DNA of 64,000 bases from DASUTB01 sp036374835 (GCA_036374835.1 DASUTB010000059.1:1-64000), one strand, 5' to 3'; positions 44,492 to 53,586 are shown, counted from the stretch's first letter. Made by a program: numbers and translations. Notes: generated from the letters alone by a model not told the origin.

Positions 44492-45616
44492 GTGGCCGTC
44501 AGCCGCGATCCCGCGTTCCGCACAGTGCGCATGCGGGAGTCTTACGACCTCGACGCGGTCGACGATTTTGTCGACCGGGTCATCGATGCTCTTGAAGGCA
44601 AGCCGAGTGGTCGCTCGCTGACTCCTGAGAAGATCGAGGCACAAGAGTTCAAGGTCGTTCGGCTCCGCGAGGGCTACTCCATGGACGACGTGGACGATTG
44701 GCTGGACGAGGCGGCAGGAGAGCTGCGAAGGCTGCGCGCCGGCGGCGCGCCGCAGTCCGCTCCTGCGCCCGCCCAAGCCCCACCGCCCGCCCAGACGCCG
44801 GTGCCGGAGCCGTCGTACGAGCAGGTCGGCGCGAACCACTACGGCGCGGCCCCGCCCCCGCCGCAGTCGATGCCGCCACCTCCGGTCGCGTATCCGCTTC
44901 CAGAGCCACAGCAACCACTGCCACCGCCGCCGCAGTACCCGCAGGATCCGAACAGCTTCGGCCTGGAGCCGACGCCGGGCCCGGACACTGCGTTCCACCA
45001 GCTCGATCCGGCGCTGCGTGCGCTCGACTCCAACTACGGGCAAGGGCCGGATACTGGGTTCCACGACACGGGCGGTTTTCCGGCTCACGACACGGGCGGT
45101 TTTCCGGCTCACGACACCGGCGGTTTCCCGGCTCACGACACCGGCGGTTTCCCGGCCCCAGGTCCGGTTGCCCCGATGGGTCACTCCGAGCCGGCCCCGT
45201 CGCCGGACCATGTGACGACGCCGACGACCGGGCTGCACCACGTTGAGATCTGGGTCCGCGACCTCGAAGTCGGGATGCGCTCGTTCGGCTGGCTCTTCGA
45301 GCGGCTTGGCTGGACGCCGTACCAGGCGTGGGACAACGGCAGATCGTGGCAGGCACCCGGGGACGGTCCGTACGTCGTGATTGAGCGCTCGCCGGACATG
45401 ACGTGGACCGGCTACGACCGCAAGGCACCGGGCCTGAACCACATCGCGCTGGCGGTGCCGGAGAAGTGGATGGTCGACCGGATCGTCTCGGAGGCCAGCA
45501 CCTACGGCTGGCGGCTCATGTTCGCCGAGCAACACCCGCACGCGGGAGGACCGCAGCACTACGCGGCGTACCTGGAGAACGAGGAGGGCTTCGAAGTCGA
45601 GGTCGTCGCCCCCTGA
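44492..45616 (+). CDS. DivIVA-like/VOC (glyoxalase-fold) fusion protein
   Basis: A 374-residue protein. Residues about 1-85 hold two short DivIVA-type motifs (FRTVRMRESYDLDAVDDFVDR and FKVVRLREGYSMDDVDDWLDE). A Pro/Gln-rich linker (about 90-165) and an octapeptide repeat HDTGGFPA x4 (191-222) follow. The C-terminal VOC/glyoxalase-like domain (about 245-374, LHHVEIWVRDLEVGMRSFGWLFERLGW ... GLNHIALAVP) has metal-site-like His residues. Polar targeting of a VOC domain is inferred. The TGA stop lies inside a partial repeat core of array F. GTG 44492 has AAAGGAG about 11 bp upstream. Confidence 0.85.
   Translation: MAVSRDPAFRTVRMRESYDLDAVDDFVDRVIDALEGKPSGRSLTPEKIEAQEFKVVRLREGYSMDDVDDWLDEAAGELRRLRAGGAPQSAPAPAQAPPPAQTPVPEPSYEQVGANHYGAAPPPPQSMPPPPVAYPLPEPQQPLPPPPQYPQDPNSFGLEPTPGPDTAFHQLDPALRALDSNYGQGPDTGFHDTGGFPAHDTGGFPAHDTGGFPAHDTGGFPAPGPVAPMGHSEPAPSPDHVTTPTTGLHHVEIWVRDLEVGMRSFGWLFERLGWTPYQAWDNGRSWQAPGDGPYVVIERSPDMTWTGYDRKAPGLNHIALAVPEKWMVDRIVSEASTYGWRLMFAEQHPHAGGPQHYAAYLENEEGFEVEVVAP
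45062..45157 (+). repeat. 24-bp in-frame tandem repeat (HDTGGFPA x4)
   Basis: Four 24-bp copies inside the DivIVA-VOC gene. Copies 1 and 2 are identical; copies 3 and 4 differ from each other only in the last base. This indicates a recent, slippage-prone expansion of the linker. All copies are codon-aligned. Confidence 0.93.
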
Positions 45617-45889
45617 TCGTCGATTATCCACCTGATCGACAATCTAGGTACCGATCAGGTGGACAACCATGTTGTTTCGGCCTGCATTGCTCACCTGATC
45701 ATTAGGCGCCGGACAGCCCGCAAAGATCAGGTGAGAAATCCGCCTCGACAACGCTGACTTTCTCACCTGATCGTTCCGGTCGCGTCGGCCTGGTAAACGA
45801 TCAGGTGAGGAACCTGGCGTCTTCGGCTGCGATTCCTCATCTGATCGTTACAGTTATGCCGATCAGGTGTGGAATCGACGATCAGGTGA
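45609..45889. repeat. GATCAGGTGA repeat array F (complete symmetric array)
   Basis: Ten cores in a symmetric layout. Left direct pair (45609 partial, 45628; 19 bp apart), then a 15-bp gap. Three 48-bp inverted units span 45653-45700, 45725-45772 and 45799-45846, with 24- and 26-bp linkers. Then a 14-bp gap and a right direct pair at 45861 and 45880 (19 bp apart). The two ends are inverted copies of each other (GTCGATTAT versus GGAATCGAC between the pairs). It fills the 274-bp gap between the converging DivIVA-VOC and glpD genes. Confidence 0.92.
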
Positions 45890-45890
45890 C

Positions 45891-47612
45891 CTAATGCAGG
45901 GCGCGGCCGGCCACCAGCCGGCGGGTGTCCGGCGCGGCGATCCGCTCGGCGTCGGCGGCACGGTCGTCACGCTGCTTCTGGCTACGCCGCTCGGCCTCGA
46001 CGCGGGCCAGATAAGCGTCCGCCTCGGCGTCGGCGCGGGCAGCGTCCCACCCGAGCAGCGGTGCGACCAACTCGGCCACCGCCGGCGCCGACTCGGTACC
46101 ACGGCCCGGCGTCTCGATGGACGCGCGAGTCCGCCTGGCCAGCAGGTCATCCACGTGTAACGCCGCCTCGTGAGTGATCGCGTACCGAATTTCGGCCATC
46201 ACATACTCCTCGGCACCGGGTACCGGTTCGAGGAGGGACGTATCGTCCACGGCCGGCGCGAGCACTTCGTGGACCAGCGAGCCGTACCGGTCCAGCAGGT
46301 GCTGCATCTTCCAGACCGGTAGCCGATAGCGGTCGGCCAGCGTCAAGATCTGATTCTTCAGCGCGAGGTAGCCCTCGGCACCGAGCAGCGGTGTGTGCGC
46401 GGTCACGCTGCGCGGAATGGCCCGGCCAAGGTCGGCGACGGTCGCATCCACCGCGTCCGCGGCCATCACCCGGTACGTCGTGTACTTGCCGCCGGCGATC
46501 GAAACCAGGCCAGGTTGGGGACGCGCCACCGCGTGCTCGCGCGACAACTGGGACGTCTCTTCGGACTCCCCGGCCAGCAGCGGCCGCAGCCCGGCGTAGA
46601 CGCCTTGGATGTCGTCGTGCGTCAGCGGAACGGTCAATACGCGGTTGAGTTGGTCCAGCAGGTAGTCGATGTCGGCCTCGCTCGCCGCCGGGTGCGCAGG
46701 ATCGAGCGCCCAGTCGGTGTCGGTCGTCCCGATGATCCAGTGTGTGCCCCACGGGATGACGAACAACACCGACTTCTCGGTGCGCAGGATGAGCCCGACC
46801 TCGGAGTTGATCCGGTCGCGTGCCACGACGATGTGCACGCCCTTTGAGGCGCGGACGTGGAACCGCCCCCGCCCTCCGGCGAGTGCCTGGATGTCGTCGG
46901 TCCATACACCGGTGCAGTTGATGACCACCCCGGTGTGAACCCGCACCGTATCGCCGGTCTCGACGTCACGGATCGTGGCGCCGACGATCCGCTCACCGGC
47001 ATGGGCGAACTCGACGACTTCGGCGGAGTTCAGCACGGCGGCGCCATATGCGGCGGCAGTCCGGACCAGGGTGAGCGTGTGCCGGGCGTCGTCGGCTTGA
47101 GCGTCGTAGTAGCGGATCGCGCCGGTGAACGCGTCCGGGCGTAACGCGGGGCAGAGCTTACGGGCGCCGGTGCGGGAGTAGTGCTTATGTCGGGGGACGC
47201 TGCGCCCGCCGCCCATCGAGTCGTACAAGGTGAGCCCAGCCGCGACGTAGGGTCGCTCCCACAGCCGATGGGTCAGTGGATACAAGAACGGGACGGGCTT
47301 GACCAGGTGTGGCGCCAGCCTGGTCAGGCTCAGATCGCGTTCGGCCAGCGCTTCTTTGACCAGGCCGAAGTTCATCTGCTCCAGGTAGCGCACCCCGCCG
47401 TGGAACAGCTTGGACGAGCGGGACGACGTTCCGGAGGCGTAGTCGCGCGCCTCCACCAACGCGACCTTCAATCCGCGCGTCGCGGCGTCCAGAGCGGCAC
47501 CCGCGCCGGTCACACCACCGCCGACCACCAACACGTCGAGCTGTGCGCCGTCCAGTGCCGCCAACGTGGCTGCCCGCCGTTCCGGGCCAAGTCGAGCGTC
47601 CCCCGGCGTCAT
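45891..47612 (-). CDS. glpD: aerobic glycerol-3-phosphate dehydrogenase
   Basis: A 573-residue FAD enzyme oxidising glycerol 3-phosphate to DHAP and passing electrons to quinones at the membrane. It has the FAD Rossmann motif VVGGGVTGAGAALDAATRG and the GlpD region SSKLFHGGVRYLEQMNFGLVKEALAERDL, with a C-terminal GlpD-type helical domain. Its stop lies 2 bp from array F. It is divergent from glpK, with 111 bp between the starts. Confidence 0.95.
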   Translation of the reverse strand: MTPGDARLGPERRAATLAALDGAQLDVLVVGGGVTGAGAALDAATRGLKVALVEARDYASGTSSRSSKLFHGGVRYLEQMNFGLVKEALAERDLSLTRLAPHLVKPVPFLYPLTHRLWERPYVAAGLTLYDSMGGGRSVPRHKHYSRTGARKLCPALRPDAFTGAIRYYDAQADDARHTLTLVRTAAAYGAAVLNSAEVVEFAHAGERIVGATIRDVETGDTVRVHTGVVINCTGVWTDDIQALAGGRGRFHVRASKGVHIVVARDRINSEVGLILRTEKSVLFVIPWGTHWIIGTTDTDWALDPAHPAASEADIDYLLDQLNRVLTVPLTHDDIQGVYAGLRPLLAGESEETSQLSREHAVARPQPGLVSIAGGKYTTYRVMAADAVDATVADLGRAIPRSVTAHTPLLGAEGYLALKNQILTLADRYRLPVWKMQHLLDRYGSLVHEVLAPAVDDTSLLEPVPGAEEYVMAEIRYAITHEAALHVDDLLARRTRASIETPGRGTESAPAVAELVAPLLGWDAARADAEADAYLARVEAERRSQKQRDDRAADAERIAAPDTRRLVAGRALH

Positions 47613-47723
47613 TGAAGCCTCCCGTTCACCGTTCGCCGCCGACGCTACCCGTCATCGGCCGATCACCATTACATTGGCCCGCGTGGATGACACCCGTGCC
47701 CGTCGAACCGGTTAGGTTTGCCC

Positions 47724-49226
47724 ATGAGCGATTACGTGGCCGCGGTGGATCAGGGGACGACGAGCACCCGCGCGATCATCTTCAATCATGACGGCGAGAT
47801 CGTGTCGATCGGCCAGAAGGAGCATCGGCAGATCTTCCCGCAGGCGGGCTGGGTCGAGCATGACCCGGCGGAGATCGCTGTCAACACGCGTGAGGTCATC
47901 AGGCATGCGCTCGAGCGCGCCGGGCTGTCGGCGGGTGACCTCGCTGCGGCTGGCATCACGAATCAGCGCGAGACGACCGTCGTCTGGGACCGGACGACCG
48001 GCGAACCGGTTCACAACGCGGTCGTATGGCAGGACACCCGGACCCAACCGATCGTCGAGGAACTCGGCGCGCTCGGCGGCGGTGCCGACCGCTACCGGGC
48101 GAAGGTCGGGCTGCCGCTGGCCACCTACTTCTCCGGCCCGAAGATCAAGTGGATCCTGGACAACGTGGACCGGGCGCGGGATCGCGCCGAGCGGGGCGAC
48201 CTGCTGGTCGGCACGATGGACACCTGGACACTGTGGCAGCTGACCGGGGGAGTGCACGGCGGGGTGCACGCCACCGACGTGACGAACGCGTCGCGCACGA
48301 TGCTGATGGATCTGGACGCCCTGTCGTGGGACGAGGACATCGCCGCGGAGATGGACGTCCCGCCGGCGATGTTGCCCGAGATTCGCCCGTCGTCCGGGCC
48401 GTTCGGTACCGGCGCACCCGGTTCCGGGCTGGACGGCGTCCCCATCACCGGCATCCTCGGCGACCAGCACGCGGCCACGTTCGGCCAGGTGTGCTTCGAG
48501 GTGGGCGACGCCAAGAACACGTACGGCACCGGCAACTTCATGCTGCTCAACACCGGCGAGCGACGAGTCGCGAGCGAGCACGGGTTGGTGACGACCGTCT
48601 GCTACCAGCTCGGCGACGCGCCGCCGGTCTATGCGCTGGAGGGTTCGATCGCGGTGACCGGCTCGCTGGTGCAGTGGCTGCGCGACAACCTGGAACTGAT
48701 CTCGTCCGCGTCGGAGGTGGAGGAGCTGGCGGCGAGCGTTCCGGACAATGGTGGGGCGTACATCGTGCCGGCGTTCTCCGGGTTGTTCGCACCGTACTGG
48801 CGGCCGGACGCGCGTGGCGCCGTCGTCGGGCTGACCCGATACGTGACCAAGGCGCATCTGGCTCGGGCGGCGCTGGAGGCGACGGCGTTCCAGACCCGTG
48901 AGGTGCTCGACGCGATGAACGCCGACTCCGGCGTCGAGCTGACCGAACTCAAGGTGGACGGCGGCATGGTCGGCAACGAGTTGCTGATGCAGTTCCAGGC
49001 GGACATCCTCGACGTGCCGGTGATCCGCCCGAAGGTCGCCGAGACCACCGCGCTCGGTGCGGCGTATGCGGCCGGGCTGGCGGTGGGTTACTGGTCCGGT
49101 TTGGAAGAGCTGCGGGCGAACTGGGCCGAAGACCGACGGTGGACTCCGGAAATGGACGCCGCGACGCGCGACCGGCTCTGCGAAGAGTGGAGGAAGGCCG
49201 TCACCCGAACCTTCGACTGGGCCTGA
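47724..49226 (+). CDS. glpK: glycerol kinase
   Basis: A 500-residue FGGY kinase making glycerol 3-phosphate for GlpD. It has AAVDQGTTSTRAI at the N-terminus, GWVEHDP, WQDTRT and the FGGY signature near the C-terminus. ATG 47724 has TAGGTT 6 bp upstream and no clear ribosome site, suggesting a leaderless message. The divergent glpD start implies a shared control region. No facilitator GlpF or regulator is in the window. Confidence 0.96.
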   Translation: MSDYVAAVDQGTTSTRAIIFNHDGEIVSIGQKEHRQIFPQAGWVEHDPAEIAVNTREVIRHALERAGLSAGDLAAAGITNQRETTVVWDRTTGEPVHNAVVWQDTRTQPIVEELGALGGGADRYRAKVGLPLATYFSGPKIKWILDNVDRARDRAERGDLLVGTMDTWTLWQLTGGVHGGVHATDVTNASRTMLMDLDALSWDEDIAAEMDVPPAMLPEIRPSSGPFGTGAPGSGLDGVPITGILGDQHAATFGQVCFEVGDAKNTYGTGNFMLLNTGERRVASEHGLVTTVCYQLGDAPPVYALEGSIAVTGSLVQWLRDNLELISSASEVEELAASVPDNGGAYIVPAFSGLFAPYWRPDARGAVVGLTRYVTKAHLARAALEATAFQTREVLDAMNADSGVELTELKVDGGMVGNELLMQFQADILDVPVIRPKVAETTALGAAYAAGLAVGYWSGLEELRANWAEDRRWTPEMDAATRDRLCEEWRKAVTRTFDWA

Positions 49227-49228
49227 CC

Positions 49229-49290
49229 ATCCCTTGATCATGTTCAATCGACCAGCAAATTCGAGGGTCGATTGAACATGATCATGGGAT
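49229..49290. terminator. long perfect inverted repeat downstream of glpK
   Basis: Arms TGATCATGTTCAATCGACC (49235-49253) and GGTCGATTGAACATGATCA (49265-49283) match perfectly over 19 bp with an 11-base loop. They extend by ATCCC/GGGAT with one mismatched T-T position. It is probably a terminator of the glpK message or a hairpin protecting it; there is no T-tract. Confidence 0.7.
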
Positions 49291-49332
49291 CCGGATGGTG
49301 ACGTGCCCAGCGGCGTGGCTTAGCGTGGCGGT

Positions 49333-50808
49333 ATGAGCGTGACGAAGCAGGATGAGCAGCGTGTCGTTGACGCCGTACCGACGTCCCTGTACATAGACGG
49401 GAAGTGGCGGCCCGCAGCCAGCGGCGCGACGTTCGCCGTCCATGACCCGTCGACGGGGGAGACTCTGTGCGAAATCGCCGACGCGGCGGTCGAGGACGGC
49501 AAGGCCGCACTGAGCGCAGCGGCCGAAGCGCAGGCGTCGTGGGGCCAGACGGCCCCCCGCGAGCGGGCCGAGATCCTGCGGCGAGGGTATGAGGAACTCA
49601 CCGCCCGGGCGGACGATCTCGCGCTGCTGATGACGCTGGAGATGGGCAAGCCGGTGGCCGAGTCGCGCGGCGAGATCGCCTACGCGGCCGAGTTCCTGCG
49701 CTGGTTCTCCGAGGAGGCATGTCGCATCGAGGGCTCGTACCGGGTGGCCCCGGCCGGCGGCAACCGGATCTTGACAATGCGCCAGCCGGTCGGGCCATGC
49801 ATCTTCATCACGCCGTGGAATTTCCCGATGGCGATGGGCACTCGCAAGATCGGCCCGGCGATCGCCGCCGGTTGCACGATGGTGATCAAGCCGGCGGGCG
49901 AGACGCCGCTGTCGATGCTGATGCTAGCCAAGATCATGGAGGAGTGCGGTCTGCCGCCAGGCGTGCTGAACCTCATCACGACGTCGTCGTCCGGGCGGGT
50001 GATGGAGCCGCTGATCCGTGACCCGCGCGCCCGCAAGCTCTCCTTCACCGGCTCGACCGAGGTAGGTCGCAAACTCGTGGAGCAGTCGGCCGAGCAGTTG
50101 CTGCGGGTGTCGATGGAGCTCGGCGGCAACGCGCCGTTCCTGGTCTTCGACGACGCGGACCTCGACGCGGCCGTGAACGGCGCGGTCGCGGCGAAGATGC
50201 GCAATATCGGCGAGGCGTGCACCGCGGCGAATCGTTTCCTGGTGCACGAGTCGGTCGCGAGCGAGTTCTCGTCCCGCCTCGCGTCCCGGATGGGTTCGCT
50301 GGTGGTCGGCCGGGGGACGGACGATGGCGTCCAGGTCGGCCCGCTCATCACCGAGCAGGCACGTGAGGGCGTGGCCTCGCTCGTGGACGAGGCGGCCGGC
50401 GGTGGCGCGTCCGTACTGACCGGCGGATCGGCCGTTGACGGCCCCGGCTGGTTCTACGCGCCCACGGTGTTGACGGATGTCCCGCCCGACGCCCGCCTGC
50501 GGCGGGAGGAGATTTTCGGCCCGGTCGCGCCGGTGACGACGTTCGCGTCCGACGACGAAGCACTCGCGATGGCCAACGGCACCGAATACGGGCTGATCGC
50601 CTACATGTACACGCAGAGCCTCAACCGTGCGCTGAAAGTTTCCGAGGCGCTGGAGACCGGCATGGTCGGGCTCAACGCCGGCGTCATCTCCAACCCGGCC
50701 GCACCGTTCGGCGGCGTCAAGGCGTCCGGATTCGGACGCGAGGGCGGCAACGAGGGCATCGAGGAGTTCCTCGAGGTCAAGTACGTCGGCATCGGTGCCT
50801 GGGCGTAG
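49333..50808 (+). CDS. aldehyde dehydrogenase, likely succinate-semialdehyde dehydrogenase
   Basis: A 491-residue NAD(P)-dependent ALDH. Visible are FITPWNFPMAMGTRKIGPAIAAGCT, the Rossmann strand SFTGSTEVG, the general-base Glu in ELGGNAPF and the catalytic Cys in NIGEACTAANR. The pattern resembles GabD (MRQPVGPC; IEEFLEVKYVGIG), so succinate semialdehyde is a likely but unproven substrate. It begins 43 bp after the 3' hairpin of glpK and is probably a separate unit. Confidence 0.87.
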   Translation: MSVTKQDEQRVVDAVPTSLYIDGKWRPAASGATFAVHDPSTGETLCEIADAAVEDGKAALSAAAEAQASWGQTAPRERAEILRRGYEELTARADDLALLMTLEMGKPVAESRGEIAYAAEFLRWFSEEACRIEGSYRVAPAGGNRILTMRQPVGPCIFITPWNFPMAMGTRKIGPAIAAGCTMVIKPAGETPLSMLMLAKIMEECGLPPGVLNLITTSSSGRVMEPLIRDPRARKLSFTGSTEVGRKLVEQSAEQLLRVSMELGGNAPFLVFDDADLDAAVNGAVAAKMRNIGEACTAANRFLVHESVASEFSSRLASRMGSLVVGRGTDDGVQVGPLITEQAREGVASLVDEAAGGGASVLTGGSAVDGPGWFYAPTVLTDVPPDARLRREEIFGPVAPVTTFASDDEALAMANGTEYGLIAYMYTQSLNRALKVSEALETGMVGLNAGVISNPAAPFGGVKASGFGREGGNEGIEEFLEVKYVGIGAWA

Positions 50809-50838
50809 AGCCTGGGAGACACTGCCGCAGAAGCCGCG

Positions 50839-51351
50839 TCATTCCGCGGTGTGCACCGGGAGAGTGCGTTTGACCAGCTCTGCTCCGGAACGCCACGTCC
50901 ACACCAGGCGGCTCTCGTCGATGAATCGCACCATGCCCGCCTGGTCGAGCTCGAACGCGAAGCAGTGATACGGCTCGGGCGGTCGCCAGTCGATACGTGC
51001 CTCGATCGCCTCCTCGTACCGTCGTTTGCGCTCCGGCTCGTTGATGGCGCGAGCGTGCCCGTAAAGCTTGAGGTCGCCTTGGTTCGCGGACTCGTGCTCC
51101 TTATCGGGCACCAGGCTGTGAATCGTCATCCTGCTGTCGCGCAGCAGGTCGCGTGCCTTCGCCGATTGCCAGATCATGCCGGCCATCAGTTCGCCGTCGA
51201 CGAAGTCGCATTCGAGGCCGCTGATCCGCGGCGAGCCGTCCGGGCGCAGCGTGCCGAGCAGGAATATCTGCTCTCGCTCGAACCGCTCGTGAACCAGGTC
51301 GGCGAGTTCGGGGCACGCTGAGGCAAACTCGTCCCATCGCATGCCTCGCAT
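50839..51351 (-). CDS. pyridoxamine-5-phosphate-oxidase-like FMN/F420-binding protein
   Basis: About 170 residues with a split-barrel flavin-binding fold (FLLGTLRPDGSPRISGLECDFVDGELMAGMIWQSAKARDLLRDSRMTIHSLV). Such proteins bind FMN, F420 or haem, and most have unknown substrates. ATG 51351 is preferred; ATG 51342 is three codons later. The start region lacks a good ribosome site. It converges with the aldehyde dehydrogenase and is divergent from the dienelactone hydrolase. Confidence 0.78.
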   Translation of the reverse strand: MRGMRWDEFASACPELADLVHERFEREQIFLLGTLRPDGSPRISGLECDFVDGELMAGMIWQSAKARDLLRDSRMTIHSLVPDKEHESANQGDLKLYGHARAINEPERKRRYEEAIEARIDWRPPEPYHCFAFELDQAGMVRFIDESRLVWTWRSGAELVKRTLPVHTAE

Positions 51352-51452
51352 ACTAGGTCGCGGGTCTGACAGTCCGGGGCCGATAGCGACCAACTAGTGG
51401 GACGGCGACTGGCCGAAAGGCTCGCAGTGCTGACCGGTGTACCTTCGGCGTT

Positions 51453-52241
51453 GTGTGTTACAGCGATGGCGAACGTCCGCCGGCACCACCTCGCGTCACC
51501 GGCTCAGCCGATGGCACCGATCTCACGCTGACCGCCGATGACGGGAATCGGTTCGCCGCATACCAAGCCACTCCGGAGCGGCCGACGGGTACCCGGATCG
51601 TGCTGCTGCCCGATACGCACGGACTGGTGCCGTTCTACAAGGAACTGGCGATGATGTTCGCCACGACCGGCAGCATCACTCTCGCCATCGACTACTTCGG
51701 CCGTACCGCGGGCCCCGACGCACACGATGCGGACTGGGCGTTCGACTCGCACGCCGACGAGCTTCGGCGAGACACGTTGCTGCGGGACGTGCGAGCCGCG
51801 GTCCAGCACCTCGACGACGGCTCCGGCCCGCTCTTCTTGGTCGGCTTCTGCATGGGCGGCGGAACCGCGCTGCACGCCGGTACCACGGACCTCGGTCTCG
51901 CCGGTATCGTCGCCTTCTACCCGTGGATCGGTGAGCTGGGCAAAGATCCGGCACTACCAGAGGACTTCGTCACCGGGCTGCGCTACCCATTACTCGGCCT
52001 GTTCGGCGGCGCCGATGCCTTCGTCCCAACGGCCGTACCGCATTCGCTTGACGAACAGCTGGACCGGGCCGGCGTGTCACACGAGATCGTCATCTATCGC
52101 GATCGGCCGCACGGCTTCTTCGAGATGCACCATCTCGGCCGGGAGGGTCATGGCGGCGCTGCGAACGACGCTTGGCGGCGGCTGCTGGAATTCCTGGAAC
52201 GCAGGTCGTTGGACACCGACTCGGGTCATCGCCGATCTTGA
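51453..52241 (+). CDS. dienelactone hydrolase family protein
   Basis: A 262-residue alpha/beta hydrolase with DLH hallmarks: the nucleophile Cys in LVGFCMGGG, an Asp in the GGADAFVP loop and the His in RPHGFF. It hydrolyses dienelactone-like esters; the real substrate is unknown. GTG 51453 has TACCTT 7 bp upstream and no ribosome site, indicating a leaderless transcript. Confidence 0.85.
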   Translation: MCYSDGERPPAPPRVTGSADGTDLTLTADDGNRFAAYQATPERPTGTRIVLLPDTHGLVPFYKELAMMFATTGSITLAIDYFGRTAGPDAHDADWAFDSHADELRRDTLLRDVRAAVQHLDDGSGPLFLVGFCMGGGTALHAGTTDLGLAGIVAFYPWIGELGKDPALPEDFVTGLRYPLLGLFGGADAFVPTAVPHSLDEQLDRAGVSHEIVIYRDRPHGFFEMHHLGREGHGGAANDAWRRLLEFLERRSLDTDSGHRRS

Positions 52242-52252
52242 AACGGCTGTTC

Positions 52253-52552
52253 TCAGGAAGAGCCGCCCTGGTCGGTGAGGTCCTGGTACTCGGGATGGCG
52301 CGCCAGCCAGCCTTGAAGGAACGGGCAGGTCACAAGGACACGCATCCCGCGCCGGCGGGCATCGTCGAGCGCTGCCTGGGCGAGCGAACTGCCGACACCC
52401 ATGCCCTCGTATTCGTCGTCGACCTCGGTGTGACGATATTCCACCTGATCGGGCTTGCGGATGTACTCGACATAGCCGGCGAAATCCTCGTCTACGTAGG
52501 CTTCGAACCGGTTGCGCTCCGTTGCGTCCGTGATGACCGTGGCGTTGCTCAT
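52253..52552 (-). CDS. small GNAT-like acetyltransferase (YjdJ type)
   Basis: A 99-residue compact GNAT domain (EYRHTEVDDEYEGMGVGSSLAQAALDDARRRGMRVLVTCPFLQGWLARHPEYQDL). The CoA loop is EGMGVGSSL, and the Cys-Pro-Phe segment with the terminal HPEYQDL is typical of this minimal family. Substrate unknown. It converges with the DLH gene, whose end is 11 bp away. Pirin lies upstream on the same strand. Confidence 0.82.
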   Translation of the reverse strand: MSNATVITDATERNRFEAYVDEDFAGYVEYIRKPDQVEYRHTEVDDEYEGMGVGSSLAQAALDDARRRGMRVLVTCPFLQGWLARHPEYQDLTDQGGSS

Positions 52553-52620
52553 ACATCGAGTCTTGCGCGACGAAGCAGGGACGACAACCAGAGCCGAGGA
52601 CTCCACAGGACGGCACGCAG

Positions 52621-53586
52621 CTAAGCGCGGCGGTGGCGTCGGCGCGAGCGCAGCCTCGCCGTGGGCAGTTCCGGTGCGGGAAGCCGGTCGCCGGCGTAGC
52701 CATGGACCGTGCCGAACCCGCGTCCGGCCTGCCAGTCGGCGCGAGCCTGGACGATCTCCTCGTGCGTTCGGCCGACGAAATTCCACCACATGACGAGTTC
52801 CTCCTCGAAGGGTTCGCCGCCGATCAGCAGCGCCCGCCCTTCGCCCGGCGTCTGCAGCGTGAGTTCCACCCTGCCCGGCTCGACGACCAGAAGATTTCCG
52901 CGGGGGACGTCCGTCCCGTCGACGGTCAGGCCGTCCGACAGCGCGAGCACACCGTGCTCGAAGGTGCTCTCGACCGGCAGGCTGGCACGGGAACCGGCGT
53001 CGAGGACGACATCCGCGCCGACGATCGGCGTGAACGTTCTTGCCAGGGAGGTTGCCGATGCGAATGTGCCCATGATGACTTGTACGCGGGCTCCGTCGAC
53101 GGTTACGACCGGCAGGTCGGCGTGGTGGGCGAACTCAGGGTCCACGTGCCGGTCGGCGTCGGGCAGAGCCACCCACAACTGAATGCCGTGCAGGTTGGGC
53201 GGGCGGTCGTGCGGCGACTCCTCCGAGTGCGCGATCGCCCGGCCGGACGTCATGAGATTCAGTTCGCCGGGCCGGACCAGTTGCTCCGAGCCGAGGCTGT
53301 CGCGATGCAGGATCGCGCCGTCGAGCAACCAGCTCACGGTCTGCAGCCCGATATGCGGGTGCGGCGGTACCTGCATGCCATGGCCGCGGGTCACGTCTTC
53401 CGGCCCGTAGTGGTCGACGAAGCACCACCCGCCGACCATCCGGCGGTCGCGGTGCGGCAATGTCCGGCGCACGAGCATGGCACGCGGACCGCCGAGTGGT
53501 ACCTCACGGGGCTCGAGCAGTTCGGGCCGGGTCAGTGCGGCACCGCCGCCGACCGTCTCCTGCGGCTTCTGCTCGAGATTGCTCAT
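52621..53586 (-). CDS. pirin family protein
   Basis: A 321-residue bicupin with the pirin metal motif in the N-terminal cupin (HPHIGLQTVSWLLDGAILHRDSLG; MTSGRAIAHSEES; GIQLWVALP). Pirins bind iron; some have quercetinase activity, others are regulators. ATG 53586. It is upstream of the small GNAT gene, with a 68-bp gap, on the same strand. Confidence 0.88.
   Translation of the reverse strand: MSNLEQKPQETVGGGAALTRPELLEPREVPLGGPRAMLVRRTLPHRDRRMVGGWCFVDHYGPEDVTRGHGMQVPPHPHIGLQTVSWLLDGAILHRDSLGSEQLVRPGELNLMTSGRAIAHSEESPHDRPPNLHGIQLWVALPDADRHVDPEFAHHADLPVVTVDGARVQVIMGTFASATSLARTFTPIVGADVVLDAGSRASLPVESTFEHGVLALSDGLTVDGTDVPRGNLLVVEPGRVELTLQTPGEGRALLIGGEPFEEELVMWWNFVGRTHEEIVQARADWQAGRGFGTVHGYAGDRLPAPELPTARLRSRRRHRRA

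Noticed and set aside
45609..45889. CRISPR array
   Set aside because: Repeats are only 10 bp, alternate in orientation, spacers are similar to each other at their ends, and there are no cas genes.
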